From NCBI GenBank assembly GCA_002367235.1, contig DFBC01000112.1:1-45787 (forward strand): 45,787 nt of DNA, given 5' to 3'. The notes beneath the pieces were generated by a model that saw nothing but the letters and a program-made list of their open reading frames with translations, was not told where the DNA came from and did no database searches. A program made the position numbers and the translations under genes. This DNA comes from Cellvibrionales bacterium UBA3090. Its GTDB lineage: Bacteria; Pseudomonadota; Gammaproteobacteria; Pseudomonadales; Porticoccaceae. Shown here piece by piece: positions 34,036 to 44,700 of this stretch (positions within the stretch are counted from its first letter, which is position 1; every line of letters starts with the position of its first letter).

Positions 34036-37000
34036 ATGAGTTTAAGCGCAATTTTTGGGTCCTCCTTTAGTCAATACTTCGCAAATAAAAAAAACGTCGG
34101 TCTATTTAAAAAGCTAAAGCCTGTCGGTTTATTGGGCTTGTTTTTGTCTGCGCAGCTTGCAAACTCTGCCGAGTTTACGGTTTATGGCCCAGAGCCCTTT
34201 TCCCGTCAAAGCGGCTCTCCAGTACCAGAAAATAGGGCGTTATCGGGTAGCTACCCAAATACCAGCTATACTTTAAAAATTTATAACGGCGGTATTACGG
34301 ACGACGAAAATACCGGTGAAATGGTGAGCGCAAGTACGGTCAGTTTTAATGGCGAGATAATTGCGAACACCTCAAATTTCAACCAAAACGTAAGCCTACT
34401 AGAAGCACCTGTAACGCTTCTTTCAGATCAAGATAATGCGTTGGATGTTGAGCTGTGGGGTAAGCCCAGCGGATTAATTACCGTGGTTATTGTAGGTCTT
34501 GATAATGATTTGCCTGTCATTACAGCAAGCTTGCAGCCTCTGCCCAATGGGGCTGGTTGGAATCATCAGCAAACCCAGGTGGTGTTCAATTGTTCAGATG
34601 CCATTAGCGGCATAGCGTCCTGCGCCGATCCCATCGCCGTCTTGCAAGACGGCGCCAATCAGACTTTTAGCGGTACCGCTGTTGATAATGCCGGTAATAC
34701 CGCCGCTATTACCGCCACCGTGCATTTAGATAGCACGGCACCCACGTTAACGTATCAGCTGACCCCCTCAGCTAATACAGCAGGCTGGCACGCGCAGGCT
34801 GTCACGATTGATTACACTTGTACTGACACCCTGAGTGGAGTAGCCAATTGTCCCGCATCAACTCTGGTGAGTACGGAAGGTGCAGCTCAGCAAATCTCCG
34901 CACTTGCAGAAGATATTGCAGGCAATACCATCAGTGAAAATATCCTCCTGAATATTGACCTCACCTTACCCGATATTTCAATGGTTAAAGCCCCGGCCCC
35001 AAATGTAGCGGGTTGGAACAACACCGCCGTGACCGTCAGCTATACCTGTACGGATGCCATCAGTGGTGTGGAGGTTTGCCCACCCGATGCACCAGTTACT
35101 GAAGAGGGTGAAGTCACCATAACCGGTAGCGCATCTGATTACGCTGGAAACACCGCATCGGCATTAAGCGAGGTGAAAATTGATAACACAGCACCTGACC
35201 TAAGTGTCGCGTTATCAGCTGTTGCCAATAGCAATGGCTGGCATAATCAACCAGTCACTTTATCGTATGCCTGTAGTGACATACTCAGTGGTATGGCCAT
35301 CTGTCCGCCTAATCAGCTGATCAGCGGCAGTGGCGCTAACCAGCAGATCACCGCAACAGCAGAGGATATTGCTGGCAATATTCAGTCTATAAGCACTGCG
35401 ATCAACATTGATCTCGAAGCCCCTTCCATTGCCTTTGTAAATCCGCTTGATGGCGGTGCTGTCAGCACCTACCAACCCACTATTTCATTGGCCGTGGCCG
35501 ATAATCTGAACCTGGATGACAGTTCGCTACAACTTACTGTTAACGGCGCCAGCCCTGCAGTTGGCTGCACTGTGTCTGGTGGCACGGGCAGTTGCAGCTT
35601 TAGTGCAGACCTGCCTTCCAGCTCAGTATCCCTTGAGGCGAGGATTGCCGATTTGGCAGGCAATGTTACGCAAGCCGTGATCGCAGTGACGGTAGATACC
35701 GATGCCGATGGCATCCATAACGATATTGACCAGTGTGCCGGTACCCCAGCAGGTGAAACTGCAGACAGTAACGGCTGCGGTTACTCCCAGCGCGATGACG
35801 ACAATGATGGAGTGGGTAATGCCCTCGATCAGTGTCAGGCAACACCCGCAGGTGAAGCAGTTGATGCCACTGGCTGCCCAGTCAATCAAGACCTTGATAA
35901 CGATGGCGTTTTAGATAACGTTGACCAATGCCTCGCCACCCAGCCGGGCATCCCGGTAGCGGAAGATGGCTGTGATCCCTCACAGCGAGACACTGACGCT
36001 GATGGCGTACTGGATATTAACGATGCCTTCCCCAATGATGCGAACGAAACTGCTGACCTGGACGGCGATGGTATTGGTGATAATGCCGACACCGATCGTG
36101 ATGGCGATGGTGTACTTAATGCCGATGATTTGTTCCCTAATGACAGCGGTGAGAGCGCCGACCTCGACGGCGATGGCATTGGCGACAATGCTGACCCCGA
36201 TAAGGACGGCGACGGTGTACCCAATGACCAGGATGCCTTTCCAGAAGACAGTGCCAGCTCAGCCTTGCCCGTCATTACAATCGATACACCCGCCACGCTG
36301 ACCACAGTCGGCGCCACTCCGGTTCACATCACCGGCACTGCCGAGGGTGAGCCGGTCTCACTGTCGGTCAACGGTGCGCAAATAACTGCCGCTGACGGCA
36401 CCTTTCAGGCCGATGTTTCGCTGGAAGAAGGCCATAACACCATTGTCGCTCGCATGGTTAATGCCGAGGGCGTTATCTCTACAGCATCGATTTCGGTCTC
36501 GCTGGATTTAACGCCACCCTATCTCACCATTGAATCCCACACCGATGGGCAGGTAGTGCATAACAGTACCGTTACCATTACCGGGCTGGTCAACGACATC
36601 GTGCGCGGCACCATTGAAGAAGACCAGGCCAGCGTCAGTGTCAATGGTGTTACTGCCTCTATTAGCAATCGCAGCTATATGGCGGAGAATATTCCCCTGC
36701 AAAGCGGTGAAAACACCATTACGGTGCAAGGTGTTGACCAGGTGGGCAATAGCAGTGACTACAGCATTAGTCTCAATTATCAGCCCTTGGTTGGGCGTCA
36801 CCTGGAGCTTGTTGGCGGACAAAACCAAACGGCCCCGATCAACGGTAACTTACCCCAGCCCATCAGCCTTAAAGTCTTGGACGATGCCAATCAGCCAGTG
36901 GTCAATAAAAACGTGGTGTTCCGTGTCATTCAGGGTTCTGGTGTGGTTGGCCTCGACTCGGCGCTGGAAGGCCAGGGCTATCTGGCCCAAACTGACAGCA

Positions 37001-39375
37001 ACGGCATTGCCGCCACTCAGATGCGCTTGGGCCAGCGCGCCGGCATCGGCAACCACAAAGTGCGCGCTCGCGTTGTTGGTTGGGACGATGAAATTATTTT
37101 TTACGCCTCCGCCACACCGGCTCTCGGCAATAAGCTCAGTGTTAACTCCGGCAATAACCAGCGGGGCTCCGTCCACCAACCGCTGCCCGCGCCCTTTGTC
37201 GTCGCAGTTACCGATGAGGGTGCCAATACCGTGCAGGGTGCGCGCGTGCGCTTTGACATCGCCTCGGGTAGTGGACACTTTTTGACGGACGAACAGAGTA
37301 ATGTTCAAACGCTTGAACGCATTACCGATAGCGATGGCCGCGCCAGTGTCCAGCTCAGCCTGGGTGGCGTGACCGGTCTTGACAAGCAGCGTGTCACGGC
37401 CACCTTACTTGATGCCCAGCCCGATAGTAGTGGCAATACACCCGTTATTACCGCCGGTTTTACCGCCAGCGGCTTTGTCCCCGGTGACCCCGGTGATACC
37501 CGTATTTCCGGCGTGGTGCTCGACAATCAAGACAAGCCCTTACCCGGCGTCACCATCCGTGTCGATGGCACCACCCGCCAAAGTGTCAGTGATGCCGAGG
37601 GCCAGTTCACCATTGACAACGCCCCCGTTGGCCCCGTGCATTTAATTGCCGATGGTTCAACCACCACCGCCGAGGGCGAATTCCCGGCCCTGAGCTACAA
37701 CATTGTCACCGTCTCCGGTGTTGACAACCCGCTCTCTGCACCCATCTACATGGTCAAGCTGAATATGGAAACGGCAAAGTGGGCTGGGGCTGAAGATGTT
37801 GTGATCACGCTACCCGAGGTGCCCGGCTTTAAACTCGAAATCCCCGCCGGTTCCGTCACCTTCCCCGATGGCTCTACTGAAGGCTTTGTCTCCGTTACCG
37901 CCGTCAACAGCTCCAAAGTGCCGATGGCCCCGCCCAACGGCATGCAGCCGCAGTTTATTGTCACCATTCAGCCCACCGGTGCCCTGTTCGATGCACCAGC
38001 CAAGCTGACCCTGCCCAATGTGGACGGACACAAAGCCGGTGCCCAGGTGGAAATGTTCTCTTACGACCACGACCTTGAGGAGTTTGTCGCCATCGGCCTG
38101 GGCACGGTGAGCAAAAATGCCACTACTATAACTACCAATCCCGGTGTCGGTGTGGTCAAGGCCGGTTGGCATTGTGGGGCGCAGCCTGGGGGCGATGGTT
38201 GTTGTGAGGGTGGCGGGGATTGTGGCTACTGCTACGACAAAACGGGTGATTGCCCCTCGAATTGTGAGCTGGCGAAAGACCGGCCTGCAGAAGAGCAAGT
38301 GCTGGGTAACTGCCAGACAGAACTGTGTGGCGGGTCGGAAGATAATAACGCAGATGTGCCAGAAGATGACTGCGGTATTTGTGCAGATGGTAAGCCTGCT
38401 GTTGATGAAGACAAGCCCTTGCCTGCCGAAAAACAAAAACCGGATGATTGTAAAGAGCTGTTGTGTGGTGACAATTTTAATCCGGTTGATGAGACGGCAG
38501 CACTTCAAGCGAGTGAGCCTTGTAAACTGTGTAGTGAGGGTGAGTTAGACAATGCTCCCGATAAAACTGCTTGTAGTGGCGACACACCCGAAACAGAATG
38601 TTACACCTGCAAGGAGGGCGCTTGCGGGAATCAGTGTGAGCCTAGTAATGTTACACATACAGTCTCCTCGACTGCACCTGACTACGTATTAAATGCAGTA
38701 ACGAAGTTTGCTTCTGCAGCCAGCAGCAGTCCTATATTTAGTGTTAGTTTGGCACCTTCTTTTGATGCAAAAGAAACATTTGGTGAAGAATGCTGTAAAA
38801 GTTGTTTAGAACCAGGAGTGAAGGCGTACAGTAAATTTCATGGTAGCGTAGGCCTAAAAGGCACCTTTCAGGCAACTATTCCCGGAGTAGGTATAGTGAA
38901 GAAATTCCCCGACAAGCCTATAGCGGGAGGTCTTGTTGTGTCAGGGTCTGTATTTTTAACTGCTGCAGGAGGAAAAGGTAGTTTTAAATCAGGAGGGGGC
39001 TTTGATTATAAAGAGAGTCTTTGTGATGGGGGTGATTGTGGTTCCATAACGTTGGGGACAAATCTCAACGTTGCTGTAGGCCTTTTTGTCGAAGGTAGTG
39101 TGTCGTTAAAATCTTGCGGAGAAAAAAATTGTCCTAATCTTGTGGCTGTTGAGGTAGAAGGGAGTATTGCTCTTCAGGCGTCTGGAGACGTGGGAACCAA
39201 GGGGTATTCAAGTGAGTGCGATAAGGAAGGGTGCTGGGGTTTAGATGTGAATAATATTGAAGGTGTGGTTACGGCTATGGCCTCTTTTGAGGTGTTTTTT
39301 AAAAAGTATGCTTTTTCATACGAGGAGCACACTGTGTTTTATGAGGGTGGTAGTTTCGGGCTAGGCTGTAATTAA
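34036..39375 (+). CDS. Giant secreted multidomain protein with Ig-like, TSP3 and Cys-rich regions
   Basis: A 1779-residue exported protein. A long signal peptide ends near SAQLANS-AEF (about residue 45). Four related Ig-like repeats begin at residues 160, 236, 312 and 387 (period 75-76). Each has a GW near the start, a CxDxxSG...C core and a DxAGN end. A fifth, diverged unit starts at 463. Thrombospondin type 3 calcium repeats span about 554-740, then Ig-like units to about 920. Two Big_1-like domains (about 924-1020 and 1033-1145), a carboxypeptidase-regulatory-like domain (1156-1210) and a ZU5-like stretch (about 1250-1360) follow. A Cys-rich segment has 20 cysteines at 1380-1534, then a glycine-rich tail with 10 more. 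It is probably a surface or released adhesin-like protein; no anchor was found, so T2SS export by the neighbouring operon is a hypothesis. Confidence 0.85.
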   Translation: MSLSAIFGSSFSQYFANKKNVGLFKKLKPVGLLGLFLSAQLANSAEFTVYGPEPFSRQSGSPVPENRALSGSYPNTSYTLKIYNGGITDDENTGEMVSASTVSFNGEIIANTSNFNQNVSLLEAPVTLLSDQDNALDVELWGKPSGLITVVIVGLDNDLPVITASLQPLPNGAGWNHQQTQVVFNCSDAISGIASCADPIAVLQDGANQTFSGTAVDNAGNTAAITATVHLDSTAPTLTYQLTPSANTAGWHAQAVTIDYTCTDTLSGVANCPASTLVSTEGAAQQISALAEDIAGNTISENILLNIDLTLPDISMVKAPAPNVAGWNNTAVTVSYTCTDAISGVEVCPPDAPVTEEGEVTITGSASDYAGNTASALSEVKIDNTAPDLSVALSAVANSNGWHNQPVTLSYACSDILSGMAICPPNQLISGSGANQQITATAEDIAGNIQSISTAINIDLEAPSIAFVNPLDGGAVSTYQPTISLAVADNLNLDDSSLQLTVNGASPAVGCTVSGGTGSCSFSADLPSSSVSLEARIADLAGNVTQAVIAVTVDTDADGIHNDIDQCAGTPAGETADSNGCGYSQRDDDNDGVGNALDQCQATPAGEAVDATGCPVNQDLDNDGVLDNVDQCLATQPGIPVAEDGCDPSQRDTDADGVLDINDAFPNDANETADLDGDGIGDNADTDRDGDGVLNADDLFPNDSGESADLDGDGIGDNADPDKDGDGVPNDQDAFPEDSASSALPVITIDTPATLTTVGATPVHITGTAEGEPVSLSVNGAQITAADGTFQADVSLEEGHNTIVARMVNAEGVISTASISVSLDLTPPYLTIESHTDGQVVHNSTVTITGLVNDIVRGTIEEDQASVSVNGVTASISNRSYMAENIPLQSGENTITVQGVDQVGNSSDYSISLNYQPLVGRHLELVGGQNQTAPINGNLPQPISLKVLDDANQPVVNKNVVFRVIQGSGVVGLDSALEGQGYLAQTDSNGIAATQMRLGQRAGIGNHKVRARVVGWDDEIIFYASATPALGNKLSVNSGNNQRGSVHQPLPAPFVVAVTDEGANTVQGARVRFDIASGSGHFLTDEQSNVQTLERITDSDGRASVQLSLGGVTGLDKQRVTATLLDAQPDSSGNTPVITAGFTASGFVPGDPGDTRISGVVLDNQDKPLPGVTIRVDGTTRQSVSDAEGQFTIDNAPVGPVHLIADGSTTTAEGEFPALSYNIVTVSGVDNPLSAPIYMVKLNMETAKWAGAEDVVITLPEVPGFKLEIPAGSVTFPDGSTEGFVSVTAVNSSKVPMAPPNGMQPQFIVTIQPTGALFDAPAKLTLPNVDGHKAGAQVEMFSYDHDLEEFVAIGLGTVSKNATTITTNPGVGVVKAGWHCGAQPGGDGCCEGGGDCGYCYDKTGDCPSNCELAKDRPAEEQVLGNCQTELCGGSEDNNADVPEDDCGICADGKPAVDEDKPLPAEKQKPDDCKELLCGDNFNPVDETAALQASEPCKLCSEGELDNAPDKTACSGDTPETECYTCKEGACGNQCEPSNVTHTVSSTAPDYVLNAVTKFASAASSSPIFSVSLAPSFDAKETFGEECCKSCLEPGVKAYSKFHGSVGLKGTFQATIPGVGIVKKFPDKPIAGGLVVSGSVFLTAAGGKGSFKSGGGFDYKESLCDGGDCGSITLGTNLNVAVGLFVEGSVSLKSCGEKNCPNLVAVEVEGSIALQASGDVGTKGYSSECDKEGCWGLDVNNIEGVVTAMASFEVFFKKYAFSYEEHTVFYEGGSFGLGCN
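34513..35421 (+). repeat. Four tandem cysteine-containing Ig-like repeats
   Basis: Units begin at 34513, 34741, 34969 and 35194, giving DNA periods of 228, 228 and 225 nt. Each protein unit keeps two cysteines about 9-10 residues apart around an SG motif and ends with (D/E)xAGN. The fifth unit (from 35422) has lost the early cysteine pattern. The copies are similar in protein but not identical in DNA, so the duplication is old. Confidence 0.8.
35695..36251 (+). repeat. Thrombospondin type 3 calcium-binding repeats
   Basis: A series of DxDxDG-type motifs (DTDADGI, DDDNDGV, DLDNDGV, DTDADGV, DLDGDGI, DRDGDGV, DKDGDGV). The first three units carry the C-terminal DQC and GC pair and the later ones carry DAFPND-type spacers. 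This is a coding repeat; the GATGGCGATGGC-like DNA repetition follows from the codons. Open frames on the other strand across it are shadows. Confidence 0.85.
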
Positions 39376-39383
39376 GGTGTTAT

Positions 39384-40436
39384 ATGGAGATTAAAATTAA
39401 ATTAATTGGCCTATTTTTTTGTCTGTTTGCAGTTGAGATATGCTCTAAAGAGCTTTGTTTGCAAGCTTCTAGAGGGGATGGTTTTGTTGTTGGGTTGTCA
39501 CAAGCGGCTGATGCTTTAGTTGCTGATGCTGTGTTTGATAAGTATATGGAGTATGCAAAAACTAATGACTTTCTGAGTATTAAGGAAATGTATTCTAAAG
39601 AAGATGGGAGTATGGAGTATTTTATGAGCTCACCAATACCGATGGCAGAAAAATTCTCCAATTATAAAGACATTAAGAGCATTGATAAGGAGGCTGTTTT
39701 TAAGTGGGGGCAGTATACAGTTCTTCTTCATAGGTATGTTTATGGTGCGCATGCGATATCCCTAGGCACGATGTTTGAGTGTCGATCTCAGTGTTTCCTT
39801 AGTAATGTTTTTGAGAGGCCTGACGATAATGTGGATATGCTGTCTTGGTTTTTGATGGATTTTTCTTCTGGGCTAAATCGTGTGTCGTGCCCAGAAGATA
39901 GAAAAATTGTATCCATTTACCCCAATAAAAATATTAGTAAAAAAAATCCAATTTCTATTTATCTGGTTTCTGATTTCAGTGCTGATGGTCTGGTAGACCT
40001 TAGCGGAGCCCTCTCTGCCAAACAACTCGGCTGTATAAATCAAATGAAAGCCTTGGGGGGGGGTAAGGCAGATATGGAAGTATTTTTACAGCAATGCACT
40101 GAAAATATTGATATGGGAACCATGTATCCTGTGATAGTGAAGGAGGGTGATACCCTGGTTAAAAAACATATAGATATTGATATTTTTTCTCGATTAATAA
40201 GTGGTGAGAAGGCGGTAAAGTACGTAGGCGATATAAAGTATAAGCAATGGGATGTTGTTGTTGTTGTAGTTGAGGATATCGACAATAGAAAGTATCTGCT
40301 AGCCATTCCCTTCACTGACCGAGGGGCATTGGTGGTTATTGATTGGGGTTTTTTTGGCACGAGTGCCGGCTTTCTGATGACCATGCCTGCTTTTGGTGAG
40401 TATGTTTTTGGAGGTTTTAGTAGTGAAGAAAAATAA
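39384..40436 (+). CDS. Exported protein of unknown function, AT-rich
   Basis: A 350-residue protein with a signal peptide ending near CSKELC, which leaves a cysteine close to the mature N-terminus. No known domain is recognised. The mature part has six or more scattered cysteines (for example ECRSQC and QQC) and a C-terminal valine-rich strand region (WDVVVVVVEDID). It follows the giant protein by only 8 nt, with AAGGTG as ribosome site, so it is cotranscribed. Codon use is clearly more AT-rich than in the middle of the giant gene. Its place right after a variable-looking tail invites a partner, chaperone or protective-protein role, which is inference. Confidence 0.7.
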   Translation: MEIKIKLIGLFFCLFAVEICSKELCLQASRGDGFVVGLSQAADALVADAVFDKYMEYAKTNDFLSIKEMYSKEDGSMEYFMSSPIPMAEKFSNYKDIKSIDKEAVFKWGQYTVLLHRYVYGAHAISLGTMFECRSQCFLSNVFERPDDNVDMLSWFLMDFSSGLNRVSCPEDRKIVSIYPNKNISKKNPISIYLVSDFSADGLVDLSGALSAKQLGCINQMKALGGGKADMEVFLQQCTENIDMGTMYPVIVKEGDTLVKKHIDIDIFSRLISGEKAVKYVGDIKYKQWDVVVVVVEDIDNRKYLLAIPFTDRGALVVIDWGFFGTSAGFLMTMPAFGEYVFGGFSSEEK

Positions 40437-40881
40437 TGCTTCTGATTTTGTTGTGGTTAAAAGTGGTAGAAAGAGCGGGTTGTTATTGATCTTGGTGTCG
40501 TTGGCTTTTTTTATATTGCCTGAGTTTTACTACTCCCTTCTATTTGGTCATGATATTCCTCTACTGGTTGGCTGGGTGGTGACGGGATTGGCGGGGCTTG
40601 TTTTTGTTGTTGCTGTGGTCAAAATACTTAAGAATAGCAAGTATGTTTTTTTGATAAGCCGTGATCGAGCTAGGCAATCATTTACAGGGAATAGTGCGTA
40701 TGATTTTGATATAGCTCTTGAAGATATCGTTGGTGTTGAGGTTGCTGGGCCGCCTATAAATACCGACCAGATAAACTATTATATAATGCTTGAAGATGGT
40801 CAGAGGCATGAGATAGTTATGATTAACGGCAGTTCACCAAAGACTATAGTAAAAGCAATAAAAGAGCGATTGGGTTTGTAA
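40423..40881 (+). CDS. Small membrane protein with PH-like C-terminal part
   Basis: A 152-residue protein. I choose GTG at 40423 because GGAGG at 40410-40414 is 8 nt away; the frame is open a few codons further up. Two transmembrane helices (about residues 18-38 and 48-68) are followed by a compact strand-rich domain (about 78-150). The pattern FLISRDRARQSF, IALEDIVGVEV and YYIMLEDGQRHEIVMI suggests a bacterial PH-like fold. No family was recognised with certainty. It overlaps the previous gene by 14 nt, so the pair is coupled. Confidence 0.65.
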   Translation: MKKNNASDFVVVKSGRKSGLLLILVSLAFFILPEFYYSLLFGHDIPLLVGWVVTGLAGLVFVVAVVKILKNSKYVFLISRDRARQSFTGNSAYDFDIALEDIVGVEVAGPPINTDQINYYIMLEDGQRHEIVMINGSSPKTIVKAIKERLGL

Positions 40882-40918
40882 TTGCTTGAGATAGGGGCGT
40901 ATAAAATGGATAGAACAA

Positions 40919-41710
40919 GTGCCGACTGTTGAATTATTTAAAGAATTGTTTGGTAGTGCGCTTGCAAAAGCGCTGATTATGTTTCATCTGTGCTCCTGTG
41001 CTGGCCTTGGGAATGCGGGGGAAACTGATTATTTTTGGGAGTTTGAAGAGGTCTTGACGCAGCTCTCAGAAATGAAGGGGGAGATTTCTGCTAACAAAAA
41101 AGAAATCGCCAAACTAAAAGAAGTCCTTCTTGAGACCAAAGGAGATGTTCGTGGCCCTCTACAAAAGAGAGTTCCGGTTTCTTTCTTGAATGCTCTGGGT
41201 GGCAAGTCGGTAAAAGTAGGTATTGTAGAGTTTGCCGATTTCCAGTGTCCCTACTGTGCTCGGCATTTTAAAAACACACTGCCTTTGATCAAGTCTAATT
41301 ATGTCGACCAAGGCAAGGTGGCGTACTTTTCGCGACAGTTTCCCTTGAGTTTTCACAGCCAGGCCAGAGCGGCGAGTTCGGCGGTAATTTGCGGGGGCGA
41401 ACAAAATAAGTTTTGGGAGATGCATAGCTATTTGTTTGAGAATAGTCGCAGTATAAGCCCTGATCTTATTCAAGCTAGTGTGGCTAACCTGTCTTTGAAT
41501 CAAAAAACTTTTAGTCGTTGTCTTGTTGCCCCTAAAACGGGGGCGCAGATCGAGCAAGATCTTTTGCTTGGTCAAAGCCTAGGGGTAACCGGTACCCCGA
41601 AATTTTTTATTGGTCGAATTAAGGGGGAGCAGTTGATTGATCTTGTCCCCTTATCTGGAGCACAACCCTATAGCGCGTTTCAGCGTGTTATTGACAGTTT
41701 TTTAAATTAA
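40919..41710 (+). CDS. DsbA-like thiol oxidoreductase with coiled-coil N-terminus
   Basis: A protein of about 263 residues. A hydrophobic export signal (about residues 10-30) is followed by a short coiled coil (about 45-75, EMKGEISANKKEIAKLKEV) and a thioredoxin-fold domain of the DsbA_2/Thioredoxin_4 type. The active site is CPYC at C110-C113 in EFADFQCPYC, and the cis-proline loop is GVTGTPKFF near residue 222. It should make or shuffle disulfides in the periplasm. The start is unsettled: GTG 40919 has no good ribosome site, while an ATG at 40906 with AGGGG upstream is out of frame and stops after 8 codons. It sits between two giant secreted proteins, one with 30 C-terminal cysteines. Confidence 0.85.
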   Translation: MPTVELFKELFGSALAKALIMFHLCSCAGLGNAGETDYFWEFEEVLTQLSEMKGEISANKKEIAKLKEVLLETKGDVRGPLQKRVPVSFLNALGGKSVKVGIVEFADFQCPYCARHFKNTLPLIKSNYVDQGKVAYFSRQFPLSFHSQARAASSAVICGGEQNKFWEMHSYLFENSRSISPDLIQASVANLSLNQKTFSRCLVAPKTGAQIEQDLLLGQSLGVTGTPKFFIGRIKGEQLIDLVPLSGAQPYSAFQRVIDSFLN

Positions 41711-41740
41711 AGACTGAAACAAAAAAGAAGGGATTCTACG

Positions 41741-44700
41741 ATGTACTGCCGCACAGTCGGAGCCATAGCTTTACTATTCACTGCCATTAGTGGCTTTTCT
41801 TCCGCTATTTGGGCAGGAACAAACGCCTCATTAGTATTGGATGAAACCTGTACTGTCAGTATATTGAATCGCACGGTCTATGCCGACGAAAACGGCCGCT
41901 TTGCCCTACCAAATGTTCCTTCTTTTATGGGTGAGATTAAAGCAAGGGCTACCTGTATTCGTGATGGCAAAACTGTTTCTGGTGAGACAGCTTATTTCAG
42001 CGTTGTAAACAACACGACGATTAATGTTGGGGACTTTTATCTGGCACAGGCAGAAGATACGCCTGCCAGTGTGCGATTTATCAATGGTAGCTCCGTATTG
42101 CTATTAGGTGATGAGGCAAGCCAGCAATTGTTTACCGTTTTTACCTATTCTGATGGTCGTGAGGAGTTTGTTTTTGAAGCTCAGGAGGGTGTTAATTACA
42201 GTTCTTCAAGTCCAGCCGTAGCTGCCGTCGATAGCGCTGGATTAATAACGGCCATGAGCTCTGGTGTATCCCTTGTCTCGGTACGTAAAGATGGTGTGCT
42301 AGCAACCATTACGGTTAATGTTTCTGCCAGTGGTGATATAGACGGCGACGGTATTCCCGACGATATTGAATTGCTCTATGGCCTCGACCCCAATGACCCC
42401 GTCGATGCTCTTGAGGATCAAGACGGCGATGGTATATCGGCACTGGATGAGTTTAATCTCGGTACAAGCCCCATCAATCCCGATACCGATGGCGACGGCA
42501 TTGACGATAATGAGGAAATAGAAGCCGGCGAAGACGGCTTTATCACTAATCCGCTATTAGCTGATACCGATGGCGATGGCCTTAGCGATGCCTTAGAAAT
42601 CGCTATCGGCTCTGACCCCACTGATATTAACGATGCCAATTACGCAGCCGTTATTACGTCAATAGATGCGACGCCGGATTCCAGTGTTATTTTCTACAAT
42701 AGCATTGACGGTGTGGGCAGTTTGCAGCTTACGGTGAGTGCCACTTTGGTGGATGGTGCCGTGGTCGATATCACGGGCAAGGGCACCGGCACGGATTATT
42801 CTTCTGCAGATTTAAGCATTGCTAACTTTGGTGCCGACGATGGCCGTATTTATGCGGGGCTTGATGGCGTCACTGAAATTACGGTAAGCAATGGCAGTTT
42901 TAGCGATACGGTGCAGCTCAGTGTGCTCACTTTTGATCCCACCGCACTGGGTTATATCGAGTTGCCCAATGCCGCCAATAATGTGGCGGTGGAGGGCGCA
43001 ACCGCTTATGTGGCCACTGCGGGTGGTTTGACGATTGTCGATTTGACGGAGCCACAAGCGCCTGCTGTGATTAGCTCGCTGAGTGTTGCCAGTGGTGCTG
43101 TCGATGTCAAAGCCGATAATGGTTATGTCTATTTGGCCACCACTGCAGGTCTCGCGGTGGTGAATGTGCTTGCCCCCGAAACCCCTGTATTGGTGGCTGT
43201 GCTGACGAGTGTTGGCCAGGTCAATGACATTGCCATTGAGAATGGCCGTGCTTATTTGGCGACCCAGGACCAGGGCGTGGTGGTGGTCGATATCGCCAAC
43301 CCGGCAGCGTTGCAAACCCTGGGATCCATCGTTTTAGGCTCGGTTATTCACGCGGTCGATATCGCCGGGCAGATGGCGGTGGCGGTCTCGGGTGATGCCG
43401 TTATCGCCCTGGGTGTTAGCAACCCTGCGTCCATTGTCGAGTGGAGCCGGGTGACGGTGAACGCCGCAAAAGAGGTGGCCCTAAAAGATAAGCATGCTTT
43501 TCTAGCGGCAGGCAACGGTGACTATTACCCGAGCATTGATTTTACCGACCCTTTAAACCCGGTTTTTAACGCGACACAGCGCACCTTTTTGCCCTCCGAT
43601 GTAGTGGTGAATGGTGACCATGCCTTTTACAGCGATACGCTTTTCCCCAGTGCTATACCCATTGTCAATATCAAAGATCCCAATAATCCGCTCTATCAGG
43701 AGTTGATAGACCTCTCTCAGTATGGCGACAAAGATTGTAATGGTATTGATGCCGATTTTGCCTATGTCTATTGCACTGCGGCTAATCGTCTGTACATCGC
43801 CCAATACCGTCAGCCCAGTGATGTGGCGGGTATCGCCCCGACGATTGTTTGGCAAACTCCGGCCCTGGGTACTGAGCTCTTCCAAAACCGCCCCTATCGT
43901 GTCAAGGCCGATGTGAATGATGATGTGCGTGTTGCACAAGTCAGTTTTTTTGCCAATGACACTTTAGTACATACCGATGTGACACCGCCCTATACCTTTG
44001 TCTATAAAGTGCCGGAAGGCATTACGACGCAAATATTTAAAGTCGAAGCATTGGATTTGGCCAGCAATTTAGCCTCCACGGGTGATCTTGCCTTCAACGT
44101 CAGTCCCCTGGCGGCTATCGATGAAGAGTGGTCCGATGTGGTTGTCGATTACTTTGACGAAGACTTGCTGACCTCTAGTGTGGCAATGACTAATGCCACG
44201 TTCATTTCCCAGTATAAGCTGGTGACGGCGGGTGATTTGCTGGTAACGGGCGATACTGCGGGCATTGTGGTAGAGCAACTTGAGGTGGGCGGCAATCTGA
44301 TTGTCGATGGCGCTACGCTGACTATTAACAGTGCGAACGGTATTGAGGTGCTGGGCGATGTGGTGCTGATTAATGGTGCCTCAATCACCGTGCCGAATGC
44401 GAATTCCAGTACTCAAGATATTATTGAGCTGGATTTGAATGTTGCGGGACAGGTCAGAATTGATGCTACCTCGGCTATTGATGTTTCGGGCAAAGGCTAT
44501 CCGCCACGTCAAATTAGTGGGCCAGACTGGAGCGGCACAGCGCGCTATGGCTGCCATGGTGGAATACGAACTAAAGACGGCAGTAGGGACTGTATTTATG
44601 GCCGCTATAACGAGGCGCGGTTTGCCGGTAGTTCAGGTTATGAGAGTGGCGCTTCGACTGCCCATGGCGGGGGTGTGGTTAGAATCACCGCGCAATCTGT

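Noticed and set aside
34513..36251. Possible CRISPR-like or DNA-level tandem repeat
   Set aside because: Periods are multiples of three, units are protein-level repeats and there are no identical repeats with unique spacers.
35886..36317. Minus-strand ORF rich in Ser/Pro repeats
   Set aside because: It is the mirror of the TSP3-coding GATGGCGATGG-type repeats in the real gene.
37810..38508. Long minus-strand ORF across the giant gene
   Set aside because: It lies fully inside the giant gene's Cys-rich coding region and shows no membrane or domain pattern.
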